In this document: positions 14,834 through 23,773 of the stretch, piece after piece
Position numbering within the stretch: the stretch's first letter is position 1
Layout of the letters: each line of letters starts with the position of its first letter
NCBI GenBank assembly: GCA_023150805.1
Contig: JAKLKF010000060.1
Location: 1 to 44,157, forward strand
From: Myxococcota bacterium
Lineage (GTDB): Bacteria > Myxococcota_A > UBA796 > UBA2385
Length of the DNA: 44,157 nt
Direction of reading: 5' to 3'
Translations under genes and position numbers: made by a program
The notes under the pieces: model-generated
Seen by the model: the letters and a program-made list of their open reading frames with translations, nothing else
Database searches by the model: none
Told to the model about the DNA's origin: nothing

Positions 14834-14936
14834 GGGGGCTCCGGTGGGCTATGGCGCCGCGGTGGCGGGCACGGCGAGGGTAGCCCGCACACCTCGCCGC
14901 GCACAGCGCCCGGGCCGAGTCCCGCGGGGAGACGGA

Positions 14937-15974
14937 ATGCGCACACTGGAGCACCGGGTCGCGGCCGCGCGCGCGGCGTGGCGTCGGCTCGCGGCGCGGC
15001 GGGGCGGTCGGAGCCCCGCGCGGCTGGCGCCGGCCCGGCTGGTGTTGCGCCTGGACGAGGGAGACCTGCCCGGCAGCCTGGGCCCGGGCAGCCCGCTGTC
15101 CCCGGTCGCATGGCAGCGGGCGCTGGTCTCGGCGGTGGACTGGCTGGGCCCGGTGCCGGTGACGGTGCTGGCCCAGCGCAGCGCCGGGGGGCCGCTCGCC
15201 GGCGAGGTGGTGCGCTTCGCCCACCGCCTGGAGTGCCCGACCGAGCTGTCGACCGACGGCACGGGCATCGACGCGCGGCGGGCGCTGGACCTGGTCGACC
15301 GGGGCCTGCGCCGGCTGCAGGTCCTGGTGGGCGGCGTGTCGGCGGAGGTCCACCGGGCGGTGGTCGGCGCGGAGCTCGAGGCCGCGACGGGGGCGGTCCA
15401 GGCCGCGGTGGCCGCGCGCGCCGAGCGGGGCGCGCGCCTGGACGTCGAGGTCCTGGTCCCCTGGCGCGCCCCGGCCCACACCGAGCTGCGGGCGGTGCTG
15501 GGCTGGGCCCGGCAGGCGGGAGCCGACGGGCTCCGCCTCGCGCCGCCCTGGCGGGGGGAGGGCGTGCCCCTGGATCCCGAGCTGCTGGACAGCCTCGACG
15601 ACGGGGCGGATCCCTTCCTGCGGCTGGATCCCGCGGTGATGGCCGCGCTGCCCGCCCTCGGCGCGCACCAGGACGGTGGCCCGGGGCTGGCGAAGGCGCA
15701 TGCCCCGGCCGCCCGGCGGCGCGTGCCCTGCCCGGTGGGTGGCCAGCGGCTGGAGCTGACCGCGCACGGCCGGCTGCTCTCCTGCCCCTTCCACCCGCCC
15801 ATCGCCCAGGACCTGGGCGCCGGCGACCCGGGCGCCGGTGACGCCGGGGGCCCGGACCTGGCCCGCGCCTGGCGCGAGGCGGGGCCGCACCTGGCCGCCA
15901 TCCGGGCCTGCGATCGGGCCTGCCTGGCGCCCGAGCTGGCCCCACGCTCCCTGTTTCCGACCTCGGCGGGATAG
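14937..15974 (+). CDS. radical-SAM/SPASM-like protein lacking the CxxxCxxC cluster motif
   Basis: 345 residues from ATG 14937. The order of landmarks follows radical SAM/SPASM proteins: a first beta strand (ARLVLRLDEG), an STDGTGID segment (105-112) like the usual TNGT, LQVLVGG...AEVHRAVVG (128-144) like LQVSLDG..ETHDRIRG, and a C-terminal part with C265, LELTAHGRLLSC (C283), and RACDRACL (C325, C329) like a SPASM cluster region. But the N-terminal CxxxCxxC that binds the SAM-cleaving cluster is absent: the first cysteine is C100. So catalysis by the normal radical mechanism is unlikely. Function unknown; it may be a pseudoenzyme or bind a single cluster. Its end is followed 44 bases later by the yceD gene. 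The fold call is inference from motif order. Confidence 0.6.
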   Translation: MRTLEHRVAAARAAWRRLAARRGGRSPARLAPARLVLRLDEGDLPGSLGPGSPLSPVAWQRALVSAVDWLGPVPVTVLAQRSAGGPLAGEVVRFAHRLECPTELSTDGTGIDARRALDLVDRGLRRLQVLVGGVSAEVHRAVVGAELEAATGAVQAAVAARAERGARLDVEVLVPWRAPAHTELRAVLGWARQAGADGLRLAPPWRGEGVPLDPELLDSLDDGADPFLRLDPAVMAALPALGAHQDGGPGLAKAHAPAARRRVPCPVGGQRLELTAHGRLLSCPFHPPIAQDLGAGDPGAGDAGGPDLARAWREAGPHLAAIRACDRACLAPELAPRSLFPTSAG

Positions 15975-16018
15975 CGACCCGCCGCGGACCGCCGGCCGGG
16001 TGGTCCCCTGGAGCCCAG

Positions 16019-16537
16019 ATGAAGGTGCGCATCGAGGACATTCCCGAGGACGGGCTGCTGGTGGACATCGACCAGGAGGACGACTGGGCCGTGCAGGCCG
16101 CCGCGCAGGCCCTCGAGGGGCAGGTCAGCGACCTCTCGGTGTCGGTCCAGCTCGACCGCATCGCCGAGCTGCTCCGGGTCCACGGCCAGGCGCGGGCCAC
16201 CGTGGTGCGGCCCTGCGACCGCTGCGGCGGCGACATCCGCCTCTCGGTCTCGGGACCCGTCGAGCTGCTCTTCGAGCCGCACCGGCCGGCCACGCACGCC
16301 GAGGAGCACATCACCGACCCCACCGAGCTGGACCTGGGCTTCTTCGACGGCAAGGAGCTCGACCTCACCGACGTCGTGATGGAGCAGCTCGCCCTGTGGC
16401 TGCCCGAGCGGCTGCGCTGCGGGGACCCCGGCGTGCAGCAGGTGGGCGCGCCCTGGACCTGCGCGCTGCCCGCCCAGGACCCCGGTCCGCCGACCGACCG
16501 ACACAAGCCGTTCGCCAACCTGCGGCTGCCGGATTAG
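16019..16537 (+). CDS. yceD: YceD/DUF177 family protein
   Basis: 172 residues. The family signature region VVRPCDRCGGDIRLSVSGPVELLFEP, with acidic stretches TDPTELDLGFFDGKELDLTDVVMEQLAL, matches DUF177 (YceD), the protein nearly always encoded before rpmF. It has four cysteines (PCDRC, LRCGD, WTCAL) that could bind zinc. YceD proteins are implicated in 23S rRNA accumulation and are needed with L32. The neighbouring rpmF-plsX-acpP-fabF order confirms the identity. A GATAGCGA motif overlapping the previous stop (15970-15977) may be its promoter. Confidence 0.92.
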   Translation: MKVRIEDIPEDGLLVDIDQEDDWAVQAAAQALEGQVSDLSVSVQLDRIAELLRVHGQARATVVRPCDRCGGDIRLSVSGPVELLFEPHRPATHAEEHITDPTELDLGFFDGKELDLTDVVMEQLALWLPERLRCGDPGVQQVGAPWTCALPAQDPGPPTDRHKPFANLRLPD

Positions 16538-16572
16538 AGCCCCGGCTTGCGCGCCCGCGCAGGTCCGCCACC

Positions 16573-16610
16573 GGGTGATCCACCCGCTGGAGGTCGGGTG
16601 TTCCACCCGC
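16573..16610 (+). promoter_or_regulatory. two spaced short palindromes ahead of rpmF
   Basis: GGGTG-ATC-CACCC (16573-16585) and GGGTG-TTC-CACCC (16596-16608), each followed by GC, start 23 bases apart, about two helical turns. They are placed 70-105 bases before the rpmF start and could be an operator pair or two leader hairpins. No known operator of this form comes to mind. Confidence 0.5.
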
Positions 16611-16678
16611 AGGACCGGCCGCGGGCCTCGCCCCTCTCCCCCTCCTGAGCCTTCTCCCGAAGCGTCGAGAGTCCAGCC

Positions 16679-16864
16679 ATGCCCGTTCCGAAGAAGCGCA
16701 CCTCGAAGGCCCGCAAGGGCATGCGCCGCGCCCACGACTTCCTCACCGCCACGGCCGCCGTGGAGGTGTGCGAGGCTTGCGGCACGCCCAAGCTCCGCCA
16801 CCACGTCTGCCAGGCCTGCGGCACCTACCGCGGCACCAAGGTCCTCCCGGGCAACCAGGAGTAG
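16679..16864 (+). CDS. rpmF: 50S ribosomal protein L32
   Basis: 61 residues. [21 protein letters not shown] is the conserved basic start, and CEACG...CQACG is the intact four-cysteine zinc knuckle (C+ form). It is part of the large ribosomal subunit. It stands between yceD and plsX as in most bacteria and is transcribed with the fatty acid genes. Confidence 0.98.
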   Translation: MPVPKKRTSKARKGMRRAHDFLTATAAVEVCEACGTPKLRHHVCQACGTYRGTKVLPGNQE

Positions 16865-16891
16865 CCCTCCGGCGGACGCGCGGGCGACGCC

Positions 16892-17962
16892 TTGGCCTCC
16901 CGGTCGGACGCTGCCAGCGCCCGTCTCCCGGTCGCCCTCGACGCGATGGGCGGCGATCACGCGCCTGCCCAGACGGTGGCGGGCGCGGTGGCGGCGGTGC
17001 GCGACGGGGTGCCCGTCCTGCTGGTCGGTGACCGGGAGCTGCTGCGCCCGCTGATCCCCGCGGGGGTGGACCTCCCGATCCACCACGCGCCGGGCCTGGT
17101 GGCGATGGACACGCACCGGCCGGTCGCGGCCGTGCGCGCCACGCCGGAGCCCAGCGTGACCGCGGCGATGCGCCTGGTGCGAGAGGGCGACGCCTGCGCG
17201 GCGGTGAGCTGCGGGCACACCGGGGCGACCATGGCCGCCGGGCTGCTGGTGCTGGGGCGGCTGCCGGGGGTGGAGCGGCCCGCGATCACCCTGCTGGTCC
17301 CCCGCACGGACGGCGGGCGCCTCACCGTGCTGGACCTGGGCGCCAACGTCGACAGCCGCCCGCAGCACCTGGTCCAGTTCGCCGCCATGGGCCACGCCTT
17401 CGCCCAGGCGGTGGCCGGGCTGGCCGCGCCCCGGGTCGGCCTGCTCAGCAACGGGGAGGAGCCCGGCAAGGGAGACGAGCGGGTGCGGGAGGCGGGGCCG
17501 CTGCTGGCGGCCTCGTCGCTGCCCTTCGTGGGCAACGTCGAGCCCACCGCCGCCTTCCGCGGCGCCTGCGACGTGCTGGTCTGTGACGGCTTCGTGGGCA
17601 ACGTGATGCTCAAGACGGTCGAGGCCACGGCCGAGGTCGTGACGCACATCCTGCGCGAGGAGATCCTCCACCACCCTTCGGCCAAGGCTGGCGCCTGGCT
17701 GATCCGTCCGGCGCTGCGGCGCGTGCGGGACCGGACCGACTACACCTCCCAGGGCGGGGCGCTGCTGCTGGGGGTCCAGGGCGTGGTGGTGGTGGGCCAT
17801 GGTCGCTCGGACGCGACGGCGGTGCGCTCAGCGCTCCGCTACGCCGCGCGCTGCGCGGAGGAGGGCCTGGTCGACCGCGTCGAGCGCGCCCTCGCCACCT
17901 TGTCGGGCGGGGCGACGGGGCCGCTCGCGGCGCCTCTTGCGGGGGGCGAGGACCTGCAATAG
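16892..17962 (+). CDS. plsX: phosphate acyltransferase PlsX
   Basis: 356 residues from TTG 16892; no better start lies before the first motif DAMGGDHAP. Further family motifs are [40 protein letters not shown] and [14 protein letters not shown]. PlsX makes acyl-phosphate from acyl-ACP, feeding PlsY in phospholipid synthesis, and is a peripheral membrane enzyme. It lies 27 bases after rpmF and 68 before acpP. The Ala-rich C-terminal tail is a little longer than usual. In many bacteria fabH, fabD and fabG come next; here they are missing. Confidence 0.97.
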   Translation: MASRSDAASARLPVALDAMGGDHAPAQTVAGAVAAVRDGVPVLLVGDRELLRPLIPAGVDLPIHHAPGLVAMDTHRPVAAVRATPEPSVTAAMRLVREGDACAAVSCGHTGATMAAGLLVLGRLPGVERPAITLLVPRTDGGRLTVLDLGANVDSRPQHLVQFAAMGHAFAQAVAGLAAPRVGLLSNGEEPGKGDERVREAGPLLAASSLPFVGNVEPTAAFRGACDVLVCDGFVGNVMLKTVEATAEVVTHILREEILHHPSAKAGAWLIRPALRRVRDRTDYTSQGGALLLGVQGVVVVGHGRSDATAVRSALRYAARCAEEGLVDRVERALATLSGGATGPLAAPLAGGEDLQ

Positions 17963-18030
17963 GGCCGAGGCCTCGCGGTCACCCCTTCGCGAACCCCCCG
18001 ATCATCCCTCAGACCCCGGCGGAGTCGAAC

Positions 18031-18279
18031 ATGGCGGACAAGGAAGCCATCATCCAGAAGCTCAAGGAGCTGGTCTCCCAGAGCCTCGGCGTGAAGATGG
18101 AGGAGATCACCCCGGACGCCTCGTTCATCGACGACCTGGGCGCGGACAGCCTCGACATCGTCGAGCTGGTCGTCCACATCGAGGACGAGTTCGACATCAA
18201 GATCCCGGACGAGGAAGCCGAGAAGATCACGACCGTCCAGGACGCCATCGACTACGTGAACGGGCAGCTCGCCGGCTGA
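18031..18279 (+). CDS. acpP: acyl carrier protein
   Basis: 82 residues with the phosphopantetheine attachment site [12 protein letters not shown] (S40) and the acidic helix II-III region ([16 protein letters not shown]). It carries the growing acyl chain in type II fatty acid synthesis. GGAG lies six bases before ATG. It sits between plsX and fabF, which starts 22 bases downstream. Strongly acidic, as expected. Confidence 0.98.
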   Translation: MADKEAIIQKLKELVSQSLGVKMEEITPDASFIDDLGADSLDIVELVVHIEDEFDIKIPDEEAEKITTVQDAIDYVNGQLAG

Positions 18280-18301
18280 CCGTCCTGCCCCCGGGGGCCG
18301 C

Positions 18302-19540
18302 TTGCGGCGCGTCGTCGTCACAGGGTTGGGGGCCATCTCCCCCTGCGGGCTCGACGTCCCCTCCACCTGGGAGGCGGTCTGCGCGGGCCGGTCCGGCATC
18401 GGTCCGATCACCCGCTTCGACGCCTCGGGTCTGCCGGTCACCTTCGCCGGCGAGGTGAAGGGCTTCGATCCCGAGCCCTTCGTCCCCGCCCGCGACCAGA
18501 AGCGCTACGACCTGTACAGCCTCTTCGCGGTGGCTGCCGCGGTCGAGGCGATGCGCCAGGCCGGCTTCCCCGACGACGCCGTGCTCGGCGACCGCGCCGG
18601 TGTCTACATCGGCTCGGGCATCGGCGGCATCAGCACGATCGAGGACCAGGGCCGCGAGCTGTCCGCGCACGGCCTGCGGCGCATCTCGCCCTTCTTCATC
18701 CCGCGCGCGCTGACCAACCTCGCCGCCGGGCACGTCGCCATCCGCTACGGCGCGCGGGGGCCCAGCCTGGCGGTCGCCACCGCCTGCGCCACGGGCAACC
18801 ACAGCATCGGCGAGGCCTGGCGGGTCATCCGCGACGGCACGGCCGACCTGGTCATCGCCGGTGGCGCCGAGGCGCCCATCTGCGCGCTCGGCATGGCCGG
18901 CTTCGCCGTGATGCGCGCCCTGTCCCGGCGCAACGACGACCCGGCCACCGCCAGCCGCCCCTTCGACGTCGATCGGGACGGCTTCGTGATGTCCGAGGGG
19001 GCGGGCGTACTGGTGCTCGAGGCGCTGGACCACGCGCAGGCCCGCGGCGCGACCGTCCTGGCCGAGGTCCTGGGCTACGGCCTGACCAACGACGCGCACC
19101 ACATCACGGCGCCGGCCGAGGGGCACGAGGGAGCGGTCCGCTGCATGCGGCAGGCGCTGGACAGCGCCGGCCTGCGCCCCGAGGACGTGCACTACGTCAA
19201 CGCCCACGGCACCAGCACGCCCCACAACGACCAGCACGAGTCGGCGGCCATCCACACGGTCTTCGGCGCGCACGCCGACCGCCTGCCGGTCTCCTCGACA
19301 AAGGGGGCCACGGGCCACCTGCTGGGCGCCGCCGGGGGCCTGGAGGCCGTGCTGGCGGTCCGCGCCCTCACCGACGGGCTGCTGCCGCCCACCGCGAACC
19401 TGCGCACCCCCGGGCCCGGCTGCGACCTGGACTACGTGCCCGCCGCCGCGCGGCCCGCCGACGTCGCGGTCGCGATGTCCAACGCCTTCGGCTTCGGCGG
19501 CACCAACGCCACCATCGTCCTCGGCCGCTTCGACGGCTGA
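18302..19540 (+). CDS. fabF: beta-ketoacyl-ACP synthase II
   Basis: 412 residues from TTG 18302. The catalytic triad is complete: C162 (TACATG), H302 (NAHGTSTPHND), H339 (STKGATGHLLGAAG), with the closing motif NAFGFGGTNA. It elongates acyl-ACP with malonyl-ACP. TACATG instead of the more common TACASG is a minor variant. No clear ribosome-binding site lies before the TTG, so coupling to acpP is likely. It belongs to the rpmF-plsX-acpP group. Confidence 0.97.
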   Translation: MRRVVVTGLGAISPCGLDVPSTWEAVCAGRSGIGPITRFDASGLPVTFAGEVKGFDPEPFVPARDQKRYDLYSLFAVAAAVEAMRQAGFPDDAVLGDRAGVYIGSGIGGISTIEDQGRELSAHGLRRISPFFIPRALTNLAAGHVAIRYGARGPSLAVATACATGNHSIGEAWRVIRDGTADLVIAGGAEAPICALGMAGFAVMRALSRRNDDPATASRPFDVDRDGFVMSEGAGVLVLEALDHAQARGATVLAEVLGYGLTNDAHHITAPAEGHEGAVRCMRQALDSAGLRPEDVHYVNAHGTSTPHNDQHESAAIHTVFGAHADRLPVSSTKGATGHLLGAAGGLEAVLAVRALTDGLLPPTANLRTPGPGCDLDYVPAAARPADVAVAMSNAFGFGGTNATIVLGRFDG

Positions 19541-19594
19541 CCCGTCGGGCCCTCGCTGGTCCCGATCCCCCGCGCCCGCTCCTCCGGAGGACCC

Positions 19595-20032
19595 ATGCGC
19601 TTCGCCATCGGCTGTGACCACGCCGGCCTCGCCCTCAAGCGCCTGCTCGCCGAGCGGCTGCAGGCCCTGGGCCACCAGGTGCAGGATCTCGGCACGGACA
19701 GCGCCGCCTCCTGCGACTACCCGGACTTCGCCGAGGCGGTGGCCCGGGCGGTCGCGGGGGGGACGGCCGACCAGGGCCTGCTCATCTGTGGCACCGGCAT
19801 CGGCATGAGCATCGCCGCCAACAAGGTGCCCGGCGTGCGGGCGGCGGTGGTCTCGGATACCTTCTCGGCCCGCTCGACGCGTCAACACAACGACGCCAAC
19901 GTGCTGTGCCTGGGCGAGCGTGTCGTCGGCGCCGGTCTGGCCCTGGACATCCTCGACGCCTGGCTCGGCGCGACCTACGAGGGCGGCCGGCACCAGCGCC
20001 GGGTCGACAAGATCACCGCCCTGGAGGGCTGA
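19595..20032 (+). CDS. rpiB: ribose-5-phosphate isomerase B
   Basis: 145 residues; [11 protein letters not shown] (D8-H9), [11 protein letters not shown] (C65) and RQHNDANVL (H98) are the RpiB active-site motifs. It interconverts ribose 5-phosphate and ribulose 5-phosphate in the cytosol. GGAGG is placed five bases before ATG. The product ribulose 5-phosphate is the substrate of the RibB domain encoded downstream, so this gene fits the riboflavin group as well as central metabolism. Confidence 0.97.
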   Translation: MRFAIGCDHAGLALKRLLAERLQALGHQVQDLGTDSAASCDYPDFAEAVARAVAGGTADQGLLICGTGIGMSIAANKVPGVRAAVVSDTFSARSTRQHNDANVLCLGERVVGAGLALDILDAWLGATYEGGRHQRRVDKITALEG

Positions 20033-20083
20033 CCGCGGCGGCCCGGCCCCGCGGGAGGCCGCCCCGAACCCCCGGAGAACCGC

Positions 20084-21394
20084 ATGAGCCCGAGCCCCGT
20101 CCTGCCCCAGGCCGACCCCGAGGTCCACGCCGCGATGGCCCAGGAGCTGCACCGCCAGCAGCTCGAGCTGGAGCTGATCGCCTCGGAGAACTACGCCTCG
20201 CGCGCGGTGATGGAGGCCAACGGCTCCGTGCTGACCAACAAGTACGCCGAGGGCCTGCCCGGCCGGCGCTACTACGGCGGCTGCGAGCACGTCGACGAGG
20301 TGGAGAACGTCGCCCGGCGCCGCGCGCGCGACCTGTTCACGCCGGTCGGCCCCGACGGCCAGCCGCTCTGCGACATCGGCGTCAACGTGCAGCCCCACGC
20401 GGGCGCCCAGGCCAACGCCGCCGTCTACCTGGCCTTCCTCTCGCCCGGCGACACGATCCTGGGCCTGGATCTCTCCCACGGCGGGCACCTGACCCACGGC
20501 TCGCCCGTCAACAGCTCCGGCAAGCTCTACCGGGCCGTGCACTACCGCCTCGACCCGGCCACCGGCCGCATCGACATGGACCAGGTCCGGCGCATCGCGC
20601 TGGCCGAGCGGCCGAAGATGCTGGTCTGTGGCGCGAGCGCCTACCCGCGGGCCCTGGACTTCGCCGGCTTCCGCGCCATCGCCGACGAGGTGGGCGCCAT
20701 GCTGCTGGCCGACATCGCCCACGTCGCGGGCCTGGTCGCCGGCGGCGTGCACGAGAGCCCCTTCCCGCACTGCCACGTCGTCACGACCACCACGCACAAG
20801 ACCCTGCGGGGGCCGCGCGGCGGCATGATCATGGCGCACCGCGACTTCATGAAGGACATCAACAGCGCGGTCTTCCCCGGCATGCAGGGTGGCCCGCTGA
20901 TGCACGTGATCGCGGCCAAGGCCGTCGCCTTCGGCGAGGCGCTGCAGCCCTCGTTCCGGGTCTACGCCCGCCAGGTGGTCGACAACGCCGCCGCGATGGC
21001 CGAGCGCCTGCAGGCGCGGGGCCTGTCGCTGGTCAGCGGCGGCACCGACAACCACCTGATGCTCATCGACCTGTCCGACGCGCCCATCAGCGGCAAGGAC
21101 GGCGAGACGCTCCTGGGCCAGGCGGGCATCACGGTCAACAAGAACACCGTGCCCGGCGAGCGGCGCAGCCCGATGGTCACCTCCGGCGTGCGGGTCGGCA
21201 CCCCCGCGATGACGACGCGGGGCCTGGGCCGCGAGCAGTCGGTCCAGGTGGCCGACCTCATCGCCGACGTGCTGATGAAGGCGCCCGAGGACCCCTCGGT
21301 GCTGGAGCGCACCCGCGGCGCGGTCCACGAGCTGTGCCGGGCCTTCCCGATCTACGCCGAGCTGCCGGGCTCGGCGCTCGGGGGGCCGGCGTGA
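20084..21394 (+). CDS. glyA: serine hydroxymethyltransferase
   Basis: 436 residues. The pyridoxal phosphate lysine is K239 in [15 protein letters not shown]; substrate motifs LIASENYAS (31-39), [13 protein letters not shown] and SHGGHLTHG are intact. It makes glycine and methylene-tetrahydrofolate from serine. GGAG is upstream of ATG. The stop overlaps the nrdR start (GTGA), a well-known gene pair. Residues near 84-98 carry a slight insertion ([11 protein letters not shown]). Confidence 0.98.
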   Translation: MSPSPVLPQADPEVHAAMAQELHRQQLELELIASENYASRAVMEANGSVLTNKYAEGLPGRRYYGGCEHVDEVENVARRRARDLFTPVGPDGQPLCDIGVNVQPHAGAQANAAVYLAFLSPGDTILGLDLSHGGHLTHGSPVNSSGKLYRAVHYRLDPATGRIDMDQVRRIALAERPKMLVCGASAYPRALDFAGFRAIADEVGAMLLADIAHVAGLVAGGVHESPFPHCHVVTTTTHKTLRGPRGGMIMAHRDFMKDINSAVFPGMQGGPLMHVIAAKAVAFGEALQPSFRVYARQVVDNAAAMAERLQARGLSLVSGGTDNHLMLIDLSDAPISGKDGETLLGQAGITVNKNTVPGERRSPMVTSGVRVGTPAMTTRGLGREQSVQVADLIADVLMKAPEDPSVLERTRGAVHELCRAFPIYAELPGSALGGPA

Positions 21395-21900
21395 ACTGCC
21401 CGGCCTGCGGCTGCGACGACTGCCGGGTGGTCGACACCCGCGCCTCGGGGGACGGCATCCGCCGCCGCCGGGTGTGCCAGGCCTGCGGCCACCGCTTCAC
21501 CACCTTCGAGCGCATCGAGCTGCGCCTTCCGCTGGTGGTCAAGTCCGACGGCCGGCGCGAGCCGTGGGTGCGCGACAAGGTGCTCCTGGGGCTGCGGCTG
21601 GCCTGCCGCAAGCGGCCGGTCGCCGCCGAGGCGATGGAGGAGGCCGCCGCGCGGATCGAGCAGGCGGTGATGACCGCCGGCGCCGAGATCAGCAGCGTCG
21701 ACATCGGACGCCGGGTGCTCGAGGAGCTCAAGGGCCTGGACCACGTCGCCTGGCTGCGCTTCGCCAGCGTGTACCTGGACGTGCAGACCCCCTCCGAGTT
21801 CCGCGCCCTGCTCGAGCCCCTGCTCCTCCCGGTGGAGGAGCACCCCCCCTCGACCGCGACGCCCCCGCCCCCGTCCGGAGAGGACCCGGAGACCCCGTGA
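21391..21900 (+). CDS. nrdR: transcriptional repressor NrdR
   Basis: 169 residues from GTG 21391, overlapping the glyA stop by four bases. A zinc ribbon ([24 protein letters not shown]) leads into an ATP-cone ([20 protein letters not shown] ... FASVYLDVQ). NrdR senses ATP/dATP and represses ribonucleotide reductase genes by binding paired NrdR boxes; none of its targets is in the window. A Pro-rich C-terminal tail of about 25 residues extends past the usual end. It overlaps ribD by GTGA. Confidence 0.97.
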   Translation: MNCPACGCDDCRVVDTRASGDGIRRRRVCQACGHRFTTFERIELRLPLVVKSDGRREPWVRDKVLLGLRLACRKRPVAAEAMEEAAARIEQAVMTAGAEISSVDIGRRVLEELKGLDHVAWLRFASVYLDVQTPSEFRALLEPLLLPVEEHPPSTATPPPPSGEDPETP

Positions 21901-22991
21901 GCAGCGCGAACGGCGACCCCATCGACGTCGCCTGGATGCGGCGCTGCCTGGACCTGGCGGCGCGCGCCCGCGGGCGGACCGCCCCCAACCCGATGGTGGG
22001 CGCGGTCATCGTCCGCGACGGCCAGGTCCTGGCCGAAGGCTGGCACCGCGCGCCGGGCCTGTCGCACGCCGAGGTCGACGCGCTGCAGCAGCTCGGCGGC
22101 CAGGCGCCGGGCGCGACCATGTACGTGAACCTGGAGCCGTGTTGCCACCACGGCCGCACGCCGCCGTGCACCGACGCCATCCTGCGCAGCGGCCTGCGCC
22201 GCGTGGTGGTCGGCATGGTCGACCCCTTCCCCCGCGTCAGCGGGCAGGGCATCGAGATCCTGCGCCGCGCCGGGGTCGAGGTGGTGGTCGGCGTGGAGGA
22301 GGGCGCCTGCCGGGCGCTCAACCAGGGCTTCGTGCACGCCCAGGAGCAGGGGCGGCCCGCCGTCTGGCTGAAGGCCGGCATGAGCCTGGACGGCCGCATC
22401 GCCGACGCCTTCGGGCACAGCCGCTGGATCACCGGCCCCGCCGCCCGCGCCGCCGGCCACGCCCTGCGCGACGCCGCCGACGCCGTCCTGGTGGGCAGCG
22501 GCACCCTGCTGGCCGACGACCCCTCGCTGAACACCCGCGAGCTGGCCGGCGGCCGCGACGCGCTGCCGGTGGTGCTGGACACCGCGCTGCGCTGCCCCGC
22601 GGACGCGCGCGTGCTCACCGCCGGGCGCCGCCCCCTGCTGCTGGTCGCCGCCGACGCCGCGGAGCGGGACCTGCCCGCCGACATCGTGCGGCTGCCGCGG
22701 GATCCGGCGGGCGGCCTGGACCTGCGCGCGGCGCTGCACGCGCTGCTGGCCCGGGGCGTGCACACCGTCCTGGTCGAGGGGGGCGGCCGCGTGCACCGCA
22801 GCTTCCTGGCCAGCGGCCTGGTCGACCGGGTCCACCTCTTCGTCGCCCCCTCGGTGCTCGCCGGCGGTCCCGGCTGGGTCCAGGGCGCGCCCTTCCCGCT
22901 CGCCGACGCCCCGCGCCTGCGGCTGGACGCGGTGCGCCCGGTGGGCGAGGATCTGCACCTCGAGCTGGTCCCCGCCGGGCAGGAGGCCTGA
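21897..22991 (+). CDS. ribD: bifunctional riboflavin deaminase/reductase
   Basis: 364 residues from GTG 21897, overlapping nrdR. The N-terminal deaminase has NPMVGAVIV, HAE (SHAEVDAL) and EPCCHHGRTPPC, the intact zinc-binding set. The reductase follows (KAGMSLDGRIA, GSGTLLADDP, VEGGGRVHRSFL). It carries out the second and third steps of riboflavin synthesis. It abuts ribE with no gap. No FMN riboswitch is possible directly upstream because the gene overlaps nrdR. Confidence 0.97.
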   Translation: MSSANGDPIDVAWMRRCLDLAARARGRTAPNPMVGAVIVRDGQVLAEGWHRAPGLSHAEVDALQQLGGQAPGATMYVNLEPCCHHGRTPPCTDAILRSGLRRVVVGMVDPFPRVSGQGIEILRRAGVEVVVGVEEGACRALNQGFVHAQEQGRPAVWLKAGMSLDGRIADAFGHSRWITGPAARAAGHALRDAADAVLVGSGTLLADDPSLNTRELAGGRDALPVVLDTALRCPADARVLTAGRRPLLLVAADAAERDLPADIVRLPRDPAGGLDLRAALHALLARGVHTVLVEGGGRVHRSFLASGLVDRVHLFVAPSVLAGGPGWVQGAPFPLADAPRLRLDAVRPVGEDLHLELVPAGQEA

Positions 22992-23732
22992 GTGTTCTCC
23001 GGCATCGTCGAGGACCTGGGCACCCTGGTCGCCTGGACCCCCCGCGGCCAGGGGCGCACCCTGGTCATCCGCACCGCCCTCCCGCTGGGCCCCGGCCCCG
23101 GGGCCGCCGAGCCCGGTCGCCGCGTCAAGCTGGGCGACTCGATCGCCGTGATGGGCGCCTGCCTGACGGTCGAGGAGCTGTCCCCCGCAGGCGACGCCGG
23201 CGGCACCTTCACCGTCGCGGCGGGTCGCGAGACCATCGAGCGCACCGCCATCGGCGCCCTGGCGGTCGGCGACCGCCTCCACCTGGAGCGCGCACTGCGC
23301 CTGGGCGACCGCCTGGACGGCCACATCGTCAGCGGCCACGTCGACGGCCTGGGCCGCCTGCGCTCGATCCAGGAGCAGGCCGAGTCCTGGGTCCTGTGGA
23401 TCGAGGCGCCCGCCGTGCTCTCGCCCTACCTGGCCGAGAAGGGCAGCGTCTGTGTCGACGGCGTCAGCCTGACCGTCAACGAGGTCGACGGCCCGGCGAC
23501 CGGCCCCTGCGCGCTGCGCGTCAACGTCATCCCCTTCACCGCCCGCAGCACGGCCATCGCCGGCTACCGCGCCGGGCGCGCGCTCAACCTCGAGGTCGAC
23601 CTGCTGGCCCGCTACCTGGAGCGCCTGCTCGGCGCGCGGGGCGGGACGGGGGACGCCGGGCGGGCTAGGCTCAGCCCCGAGCGCCTGGTCGAGCTCGGCT
23701 TCGGCCCGCCCCCCCGCGGCCACGCCGGCTGA
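22992..23732 (+). CDS. ribE: riboflavin synthase, alpha subunit
   Basis: 246 residues, starting GTG right after the ribD stop. Two lumazine-binding repeats: [10 protein letters not shown]...[13 protein letters not shown] and [14 protein letters not shown]...[13 protein letters not shown]. It dismutates two lumazines into riboflavin. It is about 30-40 residues longer than typical, with an extended loop in repeat one and a Gly/Arg-rich C-terminal tail. A TAGGCT at 23666-23671 within the last codons may be an internal promoter for the next gene. Confidence 0.96.
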   Translation: MFSGIVEDLGTLVAWTPRGQGRTLVIRTALPLGPGPGAAEPGRRVKLGDSIAVMGACLTVEELSPAGDAGGTFTVAAGRETIERTAIGALAVGDRLHLERALRLGDRLDGHIVSGHVDGLGRLRSIQEQAESWVLWIEAPAVLSPYLAEKGSVCVDGVSLTVNEVDGPATGPCALRVNVIPFTARSTAIAGYRAGRALNLEVDLLARYLERLLGARGGTGDAGRARLSPERLVELGFGPPPRGHAG

Positions 23733-23773
23733 GCCCCCGCCCCCCCTTCTCCGCAATCCTCCGGGAGCACCCG

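Noticed and set aside
14620..17800. Long Arg/Pro-rich frames opposite the radical-SAM-like gene and yceD-plsX
   Set aside because: Composition typical of reversed high-GC codons; the plus strand has recognised proteins.
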